A stretch of 52,528 nucleotides of DNA from Candidatus Wallbacteria bacterium (GTDB lineage: Bacteria; Muiribacteriota; UBA6191; JACPRK01), in contig JACQZN010000009.1 of NCBI GenBank assembly GCA_016213845.1, positions 1 to 52,528 on the forward strand, given 5' to 3'. The notes under the pieces were generated by a model. The model did not search any database. It was not told the DNA's origin and saw only the letters and a list, made by a program, of their open reading frames with translations. This document shows, piece by piece, positions 16,450 to 24,890 of the stretch; the stretch's first letter is position 1, and each line of letters opens with the position of its first letter. The position numbers and the translations under genes were made by a program.

Positions 16450-19269
16450 TCAGCTCTTGGCCAGCTTCCCCAGGGTCCGCTTCGCGAAGGAGAGGACCTC
16501 GGGAGGGCAGCGCGGGTCCCGGAGCAAGCTCTCCAGGAGCGGCTCGGCCTTCCCGGGGGCGCCTGCAAGCAGGTGGCAGACGGCAAGCTTCGAGAGGCTG
16601 TGCGGCTCTCCGGGCTTCAACCCAAGCGCCTTCGAGAAGGCCCGCTCGGCCTTCGGCAGGTCCCGCCCCTCGAGATGGAGAGTCCCGAGCAGCGCGTAGC
16701 TGTCCCACCGCTTCGACAGGCGCAACGACTTCTTCAACCTGACCAGCGCCTCCGCGTTCTTCCCTGCCGACATCAACGAGCGCGCGGCCTCCAGATGCGC
16801 CAGTGCCGGGTCAGCCAGGGTCTTGCGGATCGTCACCTGCGTGAGCTCTTGCCACTTCTCGGCCCCGAGGAGGTGCTTGAGCGTCCGCTGGGCGACTCCG
16901 CGCAGTACCAAGTCGTCGCCGTTCAGGATCGGCCTCAGGGCGTCCACGTTGACGGGGCCGCCCAGCTTCCCCAGCGCCTCGAGCGCCTCTCGCACGACCT
17001 CCCAGCGCTCGCTTGCCAGCAGCGGCACAATCCGGGCCCGGTGCTGTGACGACCCGGTCGCCCCCAGCGCCTCGATGGCCCGCAACTGCACGTCCTGGTC
17101 GGCGTCGGCGACGAACGGAGCGATCGCCTCCGCGGCGGCCGGCGTCTGCAGAAGTCCCAGCCCCTCGATCACGAATGGCAGCAGGTCCCTGGAATCCTCG
17201 CGCAGTAGCGCCGTCATCGCCCCCAGCGCCCGCTTGTCCTTCGTCGCTCCCGCCGCCAACACCGCCGCCTTGCGGACTTCCCACCGTTCGTGCGACAGAT
17301 ACGGCAGGATGGCCCCGAGCGCCGCGTCGCCGCCGATGCGCCCCAGCGCCTCGAGCAGCGAAAGCAGATACTCGTCGTCGGCCTCCTTGAGGCGCCCGAT
17401 GAGCTTCGGAGCCGCCTCCGCCACGCGGAACTTGCCGAGGATGCGGACCACTTGGCGGCGGATCGAGACGAACTCGTCCTCCAGACACTCCAGACAGATG
17501 CGGAACGTCTCGCGCGAGGGGACGTACTCCAGCGCCGTGAGAGCATCGGAACGCTCGCGCTCGTCGCCCTGGACCGCCATCCGGCTGAGCGTGGGCAGGG
17601 CCGATTCGCCCAGGTGGCCCAGGATGTAGCTGATCCAGTAGTTCACCTCAGGGTCGCGGAAGCGGTACATCCGAGTGAGAAGCTCGAAGTCCGTCGGGCG
17701 CGCCGCGATGATGCAACCGGCGACGGCCTCGCGCACGCTTCGCGACTCGGAGTTCTTGAGGACCTCGAGAAGCTGCGCCACGGCCCGGTCGCCGAAGAGT
17801 GCGATGGCGTCGCGGGCGTTGCGACGGATCGAGGGGTCGGCGTCGGAGAGCAGGCCCGTGAGCGTGGGCAGCAACTGGGGGTCGGTGTTGCCGACCAGAC
17901 TGCGGGTCAGCCAGTAGCGGCTGTTGGAGTCGGTGTCGCGCCGCTCGAGCGCCTCGAGTAGCAGATGGGTCGCCAGATCGCCCATGGCGGCGATCCCCTC
18001 GGCGGCGTTCTTGCGAATGGGCCAGCTCGGGTCGTCGAATCGCGCCATGAGGGCCCGCACGGAGTCCACGCTGCCGAACTTCGGGAGGATCTTCGTCACC
18101 CAGAAGCGGACGTCCTCGGAGGGCGAAGCGAGCGCGTCGATCAGGAGCTTCACGGGCACGTGCGTCTGGACCTGGAGCGCCTCGGCGATTCCCTTTCGGA
18201 CGCGCCAGTTGTCGACAGAGAGGCGGGCGATGAGATCCTGCGTCACCTCGGGCGGCAACTGGAAATTGGCGAGCGCGGTGGCGGCGGCGACTTGGACGTC
18301 GAACTCTTCGTCGTCCAGCAGGTTGACGAGGAGCGGGACGATGGCAGGATTGTCGAACTTCTCCAGCGCCCGGACCGCCCAGTAGCGAAGCTCCTGGCTT
18401 TCGCTCGTGAGCTTCTCCAGTACCGAGCGGAGCGTCAGATCGCCGATCGCCCCGAGCGAAAGCGAGGCCGACAGGCGCAGCACGCGGCGGTCGCTGGAGA
18501 GGAGATCGGACAGCTGCTTGACCGAGTAGTCACCGAAGCGGGACATGGCCCGCACCGCCTCGAAGCGCACGTTCTCATCGGGATGTCCGAGCGATGGGAT
18601 GAGGTGCGGGACCGCATCGCGGTCGCCCAGCTCGCCGGCGGCGCGGATGGCGGCGCGCAGAAGGTCCGTGTCCTTGCATCCCAGGAACGGGACCACGTGG
18701 GGGGCGGCCGAGCGAACCTTCAGGTCGCCCAGCAGCTGCAGGACCCAGTACTGGAGATTGCGGTCCTGACGGTTGAGTGCCTTGACGAGGATCTCCATGG
18801 CCGCGGGGCCGATGCGGCGGATGGTGCGCGCCGCAGCCTGCCGACGGCGCCATGAACGGCCGCCCAGCGCGCTGATGAGCTGGGGAAGGACCTCCACGCC
18901 CTGCTTGGCCAGGGCACGAGAGGCCCACTCGGCGACGTTTTCGTTGTCGTCTCCGAGGGCTTTCAGTAGAGGCTGAACGGCCTTCTTGTAAGGCAGATCA
19001 TGGAACGCCTTCGCAGCGACCATGCGGACAGACGCCGACGGGTCCTCCAGCTGGCCCGTGAGCACGGGCAAGAGCGACTTGTCCTGCAACCCAGCGAGCG
19101 CAGCCGTTGCCCAGTAGCGCACCGGGTCGGAGACATCCGACAGGCACCGCATCAGGTCCTTCTTTGCCAGGGGCGAAGGCCGCTGGGCCAGGACACGGGC
19201 AGCGTCGGCGCGGGTCTGGGCTCGCGAGTCGCGCAGCTGGCAGATCAGGAGGTCGAGGTCGGCGGACAT
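16450..19269 (-). CDS. Giant HEAT-repeat protein with C-terminal TPR-like end
   Basis: A 939-residue, apparently soluble protein with no signal peptide: about 25 HEAT/PBS-lyase type repeats of ~31 residues, then a TPR-like tail (~860-939, with LLGTLHLEGRDLPKAERAFS and LLAGAPGKAEPLLESLL). Many repeats follow an ordered pattern, one with a Trp-x-x-Arg core (NWRVRKGIAEAL, SWPIRKNAAEGI, RWEVRKAAVLAA), the next with an aromatic-Trp pair (LQYWVLQLLGDL, LRYWAVRALEKF, VNYWISYILGHL). Such solenoids are protein-binding scaffolds; no catalytic motif is visible. Start ATG at 19269 follows directly on a repeat array, and a longer open frame upstream simply translates that array. The partner is unknown; its relative at 34915-36234 shares the repeat order. 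Confidence 0.9.
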   Translation of the reverse strand: MSADLDLLICQLRDSRAQTRADAARVLAQRPSPLAKKDLMRCLSDVSDPVRYWATAALAGLQDKSLLPVLTGQLEDPSASVRMVAAKAFHDLPYKKAVQPLLKALGDDNENVAEWASRALAKQGVEVLPQLISALGGRSWRRRQAAARTIRRIGPAAMEILVKALNRQDRNLQYWVLQLLGDLKVRSAAPHVVPFLGCKDTDLLRAAIRAAGELGDRDAVPHLIPSLGHPDENVRFEAVRAMSRFGDYSVKQLSDLLSSDRRVLRLSASLSLGAIGDLTLRSVLEKLTSESQELRYWAVRALEKFDNPAIVPLLVNLLDDEEFDVQVAAATALANFQLPPEVTQDLIARLSVDNWRVRKGIAEALQVQTHVPVKLLIDALASPSEDVRFWVTKILPKFGSVDSVRALMARFDDPSWPIRKNAAEGIAAMGDLATHLLLEALERRDTDSNSRYWLTRSLVGNTDPQLLPTLTGLLSDADPSIRRNARDAIALFGDRAVAQLLEVLKNSESRSVREAVAGCIIAARPTDFELLTRMYRFRDPEVNYWISYILGHLGESALPTLSRMAVQGDERERSDALTALEYVPSRETFRICLECLEDEFVSIRRQVVRILGKFRVAEAAPKLIGRLKEADDEYLLSLLEALGRIGGDAALGAILPYLSHERWEVRKAAVLAAGATKDKRALGAMTALLREDSRDLLPFVIEGLGLLQTPAAAEAIAPFVADADQDVQLRAIEALGATGSSQHRARIVPLLASERWEVVREALEALGKLGGPVNVDALRPILNGDDLVLRGVAQRTLKHLLGAEKWQELTQVTIRKTLADPALAHLEAARSLMSAGKNAEALVRLKKSLRLSKRWDSYALLGTLHLEGRDLPKAERAFSKALGLKPGEPHSLSKLAVCHLLAGAPGKAEPLLESLLRDPRCPPEVLSFAKRTLGKLAKS

Positions 19270-19270
19270 G

Positions 19271-19347
19271 GGAGGCTTGAGGAGTGAGGCTTGCGGAGTG
19301 AGGCTTGAGGCTTGAGGAGTGAGGCTCGAGGAGTGAGGAGTGAGGGG
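19271..19347. repeat. Word-like direct repeat array (GAGTGAGGCTTGAG type)
   Basis: Imperfect tandem units built from GGAGTGAGG, GGCTTGAGG and GGCTCGAGG, abutting the start codon of the 939-residue HEAT gene. The same words occur at 31729-31774 and, in diverged form, at 24873-24895. Confidence 0.85.
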
Positions 19348-19370
19348 AAGGCCTAACACCTGCCACGTGT

Positions 19371-19411
19371 GGCCTGAGGCCTGTTCCCTGACGCCTGATC
19401 CCTGACGCCTC
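19371..19411. repeat. CCTGA-word repeat
   Basis: Short run of repeated words (GGCCTGAGGCCTG, CCCTGACGCCTGATCCCTGACGCC) between the HEAT gene and the barrel gene. Related to the 39-base tandem units at 24795-24872, which use the same GATCAGGC and CAGGGATCAGG words in the opposite orientation. Confidence 0.7.
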
Positions 19412-19505
19412 TGGGTGCAGTGGGTCCATTAAGGCAGAGTGGGGGGATCGTCACGGAAGCGGCTGGGGCTCCGGTGGGAAAAAGGGGGCGCGGGCGGGTG
19501 GGCGT

Positions 19506-22154
19506 CTAGAAGTTGATGCTGACCTTGGCCTCGGTGGTGAGGGCGCGATAGCCGGGGTCGCCGGCGACGGTGGGGCCGGCGTCGGTGAAGTCGGCGGTGA
19601 CCTCGAAGAGGGTCTGGGAGCTGATGCGGTAGTCGGCCTTGACGCCAAGCTTGTCGCGGTAGCTGTCGAGACCGGCGCCCGCGGTGGTGACGCCATCGAT
19701 GGAGGCGTGCTCGAAGGACAGCTCTGAGCGCAGGGGCAGCTTTTCCGGCGACCATCGAACGGCGGCGCGCGCCGTCCAGGCGTCGTCGGAGAAGCGGCCG
19801 GTGCGCTCCTTGTTCTCGAGTCCGGCCTCGGCCGTCAGGATGCGGCTGAGGATCTTCTCGACGCTCAGGCCGTGCGCCAGCTCGTTTTCGGCCACGGCCA
19901 GAGTGCGGTCCTGGACTTCCACGCTTCGCCTGGAGAGGGTAGCCGACAGGCCGCGGGGGAAGGCGTTGAGCAGCTGGACACCGCGGACCTGTTGGTCTCT
20001 GTCGAGCGGCGCTAGGCTGCTCCTGGAGTTGGCGTTTTCCCACTCGGTGAGCACGCGCAGCTTCTGGGTGGGCGCGAACTTGAGACGGTAGTTGAGCGCC
20101 AGGTTCTCCGAGAGCATGCGCTCGGTCAGCTTCTCCTCTTCGCGATTGCCGCGGGCCTGGAGCCGATGGTCGAGCTTCTTGGAGGGGCGCCACTCGATCG
20201 TGTTGCTGGCAAGCAGCCGCAGCACGGGCTGGTCGGTGATGACGGTGCGCGGTTCCCTGGGGTCTGGGCGGAAGTTGGGCGGCAATCTCGGGTCCCGTAC
20301 GCGCACGACGCGGTTGCGCTGTTCGGCGCTGCCTTTCACGTCGACGCGCAACTTGCGGTTGGGCTCGTAGCGCAGCTTGACCTCGCCGGTGTCTGTGACG
20401 CTCTGCTCGTCGGTCGACAGCGGCGTCAGGCGGCCCGACTCCACGCGCCTGAGCAGGGAAAAGTTGCCCTTGAGGGTCTTCATCGGAGTGACGTCGACCA
20501 GCAGCTGCCCGCTGGTGCTGGAACCCAGCCCCGCGCGGCGCTGGTCCTCGAGGCCGGCGGACCAACCGACGCGCTCGGTGCCGCCACTGCCCAGGCTGAC
20601 GCGGCGGGTCACGAAGTCGGTCGTGAGGCCGTCGGCGAGCGTGCTGTCGTTCTGCTCGTCTTCGTAGCTGGCCTGAGCGTCAAGACCGAAGAGGCCCGCG
20701 CTCATCACGGCGGTCAGCACGTCCCGGTCCTGGTCGCCGCCTGGGCCTCCAGGCGCCGTGGTTTCCTGACGCTCGGCCCGCCGGCGCACGGAGAGGCTCT
20801 TGTCGGCGCCGAGATCGTAATTGACCGCCGCCAGGACGGCGCCGAAGTCGAGGGCGGGCAACAAGGGGTCGTCGTCCAGGTTCGTCGACGAGCGGTCGAG
20901 CTTCAAGTTGGTCGAGAGCCGCCGGCTGACGTCGTACTCACCGGCGAGCCGGGTGGCAGCCACGTCCCGGATCAGGTCGGAGCGCTCATTGATGCGGACG
21001 AACTCGCGGCGGCCGATGGCCTGGAACTTCGGCCCGACAGCCTGGTGGGAGAGGTCGAAGGTCAGGTCGCCCAGCTCGCGCGCCAGGTCGAGATCGAGCG
21101 CAAGTCCCGATTCGTCCCCTGCCCCCGGAATGGACGAATCCGCCTGCAGGCGGCTTGCGGCGAGCTCGGCCCTGAGCATCAGGTCGTCGAGCACGGTGAG
21201 CTGGCCGTCGACGGCGGCGACGGTGAGACGGCGGTCCAGCGGAGGACCCGTGGAGCCCGACGGATCTTGCTCGGCGTTGGTCACGACCGAAAGCGCGACG
21301 TACTCGTCGTCGGGTTCACGGTCGCCGGGGTCGTCGAGGCCCTCGAAGTAGTAGCGGTCTCGGAAGGCGACGAGCGAGCCGGTGGAGAAGTTCTCCCGGC
21401 CGGCGACCTCGAACTCGACAGTGATCAGTGAGGTCGGCTCGATCGGGAGCAGGTAGTGCCTCAGGATGACGCTGCCCTCCTCGTAATCGACGTCGTAATC
21501 GCGGCCGCGCTCCAGGCGGCGGCTGTCGAGCTGGACCAGATCGCTGCCCTGCACGACGCGGATGTTGCGGCGGCCGGAAGCGTCGGTGAGCAGGAACTCC
21601 TGCTGGCTGCCGTTTCCGCGGAAGGTCTGGCGGTGCTGGCGCCCCTCGGGGCGCGCGGCCATCAGCGTGACCAGGTGCTTGCCCAGGAGGCCTGTCGCCG
21701 TGACGCCCAGGGCGCGCTTGTTGAAGAGGAGGTACTTCGTGTCGTCCAGGAGCAGCGGCATGCGCCCCGCGGCCAGGTCCCAGACACGTCCATCCACGCT
21801 GGCCAGGAGCTTCTGGTCCTCGCGGGATTCGAGCGAATCGTCGAAGGAGAGCTCCAGCTTCACGTTGTCGAAGACGGTGCCCGTGACATCGAGCCTGAGC
21901 GACTGCTCGAAGCCGGTGTCGGTGAGGAAGAGCGGGTTGTCCTGAATGAACTGGTTGAAGGAGCCGCTCTGCTCGTACCCACGGAACCGGAACTCCTTCT
22001 GGCCGCTGACCTCCAGCTCGGCGCGCGCCGGCACCACCGTCGCGGCCAGGATCAGAAGCAACGAGGCAGCGAGGCGGAGAGCTCGCCGGAACGGGCCGGC
22101 GGCCGGGATGGAAGGGGCGTTTCGTGCAGGCCCGGAAGGGCGCTGGAAGGGCAT
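19506..22154 (-). CDS. Large outer-membrane beta-barrel protein (SprA-like segments)
   Basis: An 882-residue secreted protein. The signal peptide is RRALRLAASLLLILAATVVPARA, cleaved before ELEVSGQKEF. After it come alternating polar/hydrophobic strands throughout and a C-terminal SINF, the terminal Phe typical of outer-membrane barrels. Near residues 190-250 the block LERGRDYDVDYEEGSVILRH matches the 'V-x-G-x-DY-x-V-(D/N)Y-E-x-G-x-I' unit seen in SprA-type and related outer-membrane proteins. The remainder resembles a long barrel of paired strands (for example ETTAPGGPGGDQDRDVLTAV then LFGLDAQASYED). Start ATG at 22154; a TTG-initiated frame exists 15 codons upstream. Function unknown; a channel or secretion pore is possible. 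Confidence 0.75.
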   Translation of the reverse strand: MPFQRPSGPARNAPSIPAAGPFRRALRLAASLLLILAATVVPARAELEVSGQKEFRFRGYEQSGSFNQFIQDNPLFLTDTGFEQSLRLDVTGTVFDNVKLELSFDDSLESREDQKLLASVDGRVWDLAAGRMPLLLDDTKYLLFNKRALGVTATGLLGKHLVTLMAARPEGRQHRQTFRGNGSQQEFLLTDASGRRNIRVVQGSDLVQLDSRRLERGRDYDVDYEEGSVILRHYLLPIEPTSLITVEFEVAGRENFSTGSLVAFRDRYYFEGLDDPGDREPDDEYVALSVVTNAEQDPSGSTGPPLDRRLTVAAVDGQLTVLDDLMLRAELAASRLQADSSIPGAGDESGLALDLDLARELGDLTFDLSHQAVGPKFQAIGRREFVRINERSDLIRDVAATRLAGEYDVSRRLSTNLKLDRSSTNLDDDPLLPALDFGAVLAAVNYDLGADKSLSVRRRAERQETTAPGGPGGDQDRDVLTAVMSAGLFGLDAQASYEDEQNDSTLADGLTTDFVTRRVSLGSGGTERVGWSAGLEDQRRAGLGSSTSGQLLVDVTPMKTLKGNFSLLRRVESGRLTPLSTDEQSVTDTGEVKLRYEPNRKLRVDVKGSAEQRNRVVRVRDPRLPPNFRPDPREPRTVITDQPVLRLLASNTIEWRPSKKLDHRLQARGNREEEKLTERMLSENLALNYRLKFAPTQKLRVLTEWENANSRSSLAPLDRDQQVRGVQLLNAFPRGLSATLSRRSVEVQDRTLAVAENELAHGLSVEKILSRILTAEAGLENKERTGRFSDDAWTARAAVRWSPEKLPLRSELSFEHASIDGVTTAGAGLDSYRDKLGVKADYRISSQTLFEVTADFTDAGPTVAGDPGYRALTTEAKVSINF

Positions 22155-22288
22155 CGGAGAAGGGCTGTTTGCTGTGGCAGTGGAGTGCGGCGTTTGCAAG
22201 GGGCGGCCTGTCGGCCGCGGGGGGTGTCTTGGTCTTTCTCGGGATGACCTCCTTCGTCTGGGGCTCTGGAACCCGGGTCAATTCGGAG

Positions 22289-23764
22289 TCAGCGGAGCTC
22301 CTGGGTAATCGGGCTCATGTTGAGCTCCGACAGGCGCACCTGTTGGCCCAGCTCCTCGACGCTGTAGCGGTGGCCGAAGGCCCAGAGGCTCTTCAGGAAC
22401 TCGCCAGCGGCAGGCCTGCTGTACCAGCGTTTGCCGAAGCGGGCGTTGATGATCTGGCGCAGCTCCGCTTCGAAGATCCAGGCGCGCAGGAAGTGCGTGC
22501 CGTAAAAGGCGTCGTCCAGGTCGTAGAGCGCGGCGGAGGGGTCGGCCGGCAGGTGCAAAGCGCTCTCGAGGGCCTTCTCGTAGCTGGCTTCGAGCTCGTC
22601 GGGATCGTAGCAATCGCCGGAGTGCAGCTTCGACTCGAAGAGGAACTTGGCGGCGTAGCGGCGGAGCAGGTAGAGCTTGCGGAACTGGTTGAACTCCAGG
22701 AAATCGGACTCGGCGGGTATTTTGAGGAAATCCCAGCACCAGTCGTCATTCAACGTGAAGTACTGAAAGAGGAACGCGTAGGTCTCGGTGACGGCGTAGT
22801 CCCCCAGGACCTTGTACTCGAACTCCTCCTTGGGGCTCGTGAAGCAGTAGTGGAGCGCGTGGCCCACCTCGTGGAAGAGCGAGAGACAGTCGGTGAGGCC
22901 GCCCTGCGGGCGCAGGAGCAGGTAGACCTTGTCGGGCACGCTGACGGGCGTGCAGTGAGCCTGCGGACTCTTGCTCGGGCGGTCGGCGCTGTCGATGGTG
23001 AGGTTCTTCAGCTTCTTCAAGTCGACGCCCATGCCCAGGAGAGTCCGCTTCAGAATCGAGAGCAGCCGGCCCTCCGGGAAGAACTTGTCGTACACCGAGC
23101 CGCGGAAAAGGTAGTTCGTGTCCCAGACGGCGATTTCCGGCGCAGAAAGCCCCAGATGGGACTGGGCGAAGCGCTCCAGGCGGGACTTGTAGTAGCCTTC
23201 GGAGGCGCCCAGGAAGTTCTCGAGCTGGCGGCCGAGGAGCTCGAAGTCGACCTTGAACAAGAACTGGTAGAGCTGGGTATAGGAGCGGCCCGTGAGCTCT
23301 CGCGCGCGCTCGTGCAACTTCTTGACGCGCTCCAGCCGCAGCCCGTTGGTCTCGACGATGACCTTGCGCCGCGCCTCGTAGGCCTGGCGCCGCAGGCCGC
23401 GATCGGACTCGTTGGCGAGTTTCACGGCAGCGGAGTGAAAGGACATTTCGGAGCCGCCGACCTGGACAGTTGCCGTGCTCTTCACGCGCGCCAGCTTTTC
23501 GTCCTCGTCGCGCACGGTGGTGTCGATGGCCGTGTCGACGGCGAAGGAGAGCAGGAAGCGCAGCCGCTTCTCGTCGTCGGGGGCGGCCTCGCGCCTCAAG
23601 ATGAGCAGCTCCTGGATCGCCTCGGGGGCGAAGACGTCGGCGTACTTCGCATAAAGCGGCGCCAGGTCCAGCGTCGGCTTCAAGCCTGCCATGTGGCGAT
23701 GGCGCTCGAAGTTGGACTCCGACACATAGAGCTGGGCGCGCCGCCGGTAGGTTGACAGGTCCAT
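22289..23764 (-). CDS. M3-family oligopeptidase (oligoendopeptidase F-like)
   Basis: Zinc metallopeptidase, 491 residues, cutting short peptides in the cytoplasm. The zinc site is FHEVGHALH with the third ligand Glu in AVTETYAFL, about 25 residues on, as in family M3. The N-terminal helical lid region (RRRAQLYVSESNFERHRHM) and C-terminal palm helices (KLYLLRRYAAKFLFESKLH) are present. Shorter than the ~600 residues of PepF. Start ATG at 23764 has CGAGGAGGAG 6 bases upstream; the frame is also open to an ATG at 23794. Lies 31 bases after xerD on the same strand. Substrates unknown. Confidence 0.9.
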   Translation of the reverse strand: MDLSTYRRRAQLYVSESNFERHRHMAGLKPTLDLAPLYAKYADVFAPEAIQELLILRREAAPDDEKRLRFLLSFAVDTAIDTTVRDEDEKLARVKSTATVQVGGSEMSFHSAAVKLANESDRGLRRQAYEARRKVIVETNGLRLERVKKLHERARELTGRSYTQLYQFLFKVDFELLGRQLENFLGASEGYYKSRLERFAQSHLGLSAPEIAVWDTNYLFRGSVYDKFFPEGRLLSILKRTLLGMGVDLKKLKNLTIDSADRPSKSPQAHCTPVSVPDKVYLLLRPQGGLTDCLSLFHEVGHALHYCFTSPKEEFEYKVLGDYAVTETYAFLFQYFTLNDDWCWDFLKIPAESDFLEFNQFRKLYLLRRYAAKFLFESKLHSGDCYDPDELEASYEKALESALHLPADPSAALYDLDDAFYGTHFLRAWIFEAELRQIINARFGKRWYSRPAAGEFLKSLWAFGHRYSVEELGQQVRLSELNMSPITQELR

Positions 23765-23795
23765 CGCTAGCTCCTCCTCGCTCCCTTGTGCCATC

Positions 23796-24719
23796 TTACG
23801 CCCGAGGATGGCATTGCAGGAAGACCCTCCGGAGGCTCTCGCGCGTGAGGTGGGTGTAGATCTCGGTCGTACCGATGTGGGCGTGACCCAGCAGCTCCTG
23901 GACCACCCGGATGTCGGCACCGTTGTCCAGCAGGTGCGTCGCGAACGAGTGCCTGAGCGAGTGGGGCGAGATCGACTTCAGAATCCCCGCCGCCCGGCAG
24001 GCGCGCTGCACCATCTTCCAGCAGCTCACGCGGGAGAGCCGGCCACCGCGCGCGTTGAGGAAGAGGGCCGGGACGCGGACCTGGACGGGGAAGCTGGCCC
24101 GGGTCTGGTCCAGATACGTCGCGAGCAGCTCGCGGGCGACCTCGCCGAAGGGGACGATGCGCTCCTTGCTGCCCTTGCCCCGCACGCGCAGCAGAAGCTC
24201 CGACATGTCGACGTCGCCCGAGGTGAGGTCGAGCGCCTCGGAGACGCGCAGCCCGCAGGAGTAGAGCAGCTCCAGCAAGGTTCGATCGCGCTGGCCCAGG
24301 TGCGTGGCGGGGTCGGGCACTGCCAGCAGTCGATCGACCTCCTCGGGCGTGAGATAGGCAGGCAGCCTCCTGGGCTTGCGCGGAGACTTGAGGCCTGACG
24401 CGGGGTTGGTCCGCAAGACCTTCTCCCGTACCAGGAAGCGGAAGAAGCCGCGCACGGCGGCCAGTTTCCGGGCCACGGTCGCGGGCTCCAGGCTGACCCG
24501 GGCGAGCTCGGCCATCCAGTCGCCGATGGCGTCGGCCCCCGGCGGCCCTACAGCCTCACCGACGTGGCCGAGGAACTGGGTGACATCGCGGCCGTAAGCG
24601 TCGACAGTGTGCGGGGAGAAGCCGCGCTCCACGGCAATATGGGCGATGAATGCGTCCAGGTGTTGTGCGAGCACGGCGCCGTCGACTCCCAGGGCCGCCC
24701 GCGTCTTGTGACCGTACAA
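23796..24719 (-). CDS. xerD: Tyrosine recombinase XerD-like
   Basis: Site-specific recombinase that with a partner resolves chromosome dimers at dif. Length 307 residues. The N-terminal SAM-like core domain (FIAHIAVERGFSPHTVDAYG) and the catalytic domain are complete: Arg in SCGLRVSEALDL, Lys in RGKGSKERIVPFG, H-x-x-R in SPHSLRHSFATHLL, His in LLGHAHIGTTEIY, with the nucleophile Tyr in that last block. The frame starts with a TTG at 24719; a GTG at about 24674 would give a more family-like N-terminus, so the start is uncertain. No mobile element surrounds it, so it is called as a housekeeping Xer rather than an integrase. Confidence 0.94.
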   Translation of the reverse strand: MYGHKTRAALGVDGAVLAQHLDAFIAHIAVERGFSPHTVDAYGRDVTQFLGHVGEAVGPPGADAIGDWMAELARVSLEPATVARKLAAVRGFFRFLVREKVLRTNPASGLKSPRKPRRLPAYLTPEEVDRLLAVPDPATHLGQRDRTLLELLYSCGLRVSEALDLTSGDVDMSELLLRVRGKGSKERIVPFGEVARELLATYLDQTRASFPVQVRVPALFLNARGGRLSRVSCWKMVQRACRAAGILKSISPHSLRHSFATHLLDNGADIRVVQELLGHAHIGTTEIYTHLTRESLRRVFLQCHPRA

Positions 24720-24794
24720 AACAGCGGCTTGAGCGACCCTCTTTTGCCACGATCATCGGCAGAATGCGAGGCCGGGAGAAGGAACCCGCGCAGG

Positions 24795-24872
24795 GATCAG
24801 GCCTCAGGGATCAGGGATCAGGACGAGCCCTGAGATCAGGCCTCAGGGATCAGGGATCAGGACGAGCCCTGA
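24795..24872. repeat. Two perfect 39-base tandem repeats
   Basis: Two identical 39-base units, 24795-24833 and 24834-24872, each starting GATCAGGCCTCAGGG and ending CGAGCCCTGA, in the xerD-murA gap. The array runs on as diverged words (GACTCCTGAAGCCTGACTCC) and reaches the murA stop codon at 24891-24893, whose GAGGCTTGA sits within a repeat word. Confidence 0.95.
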
Positions 24873-24890
24873 CTCCTGAAGCCTGACTCC

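Noticed and set aside
23796..24719. xerD as a mobile-element integrase
   Set aside because: It lies between murA and a peptidase gene, with no tRNA or phage gene next to it, and matches the housekeeping XerC/D layout.
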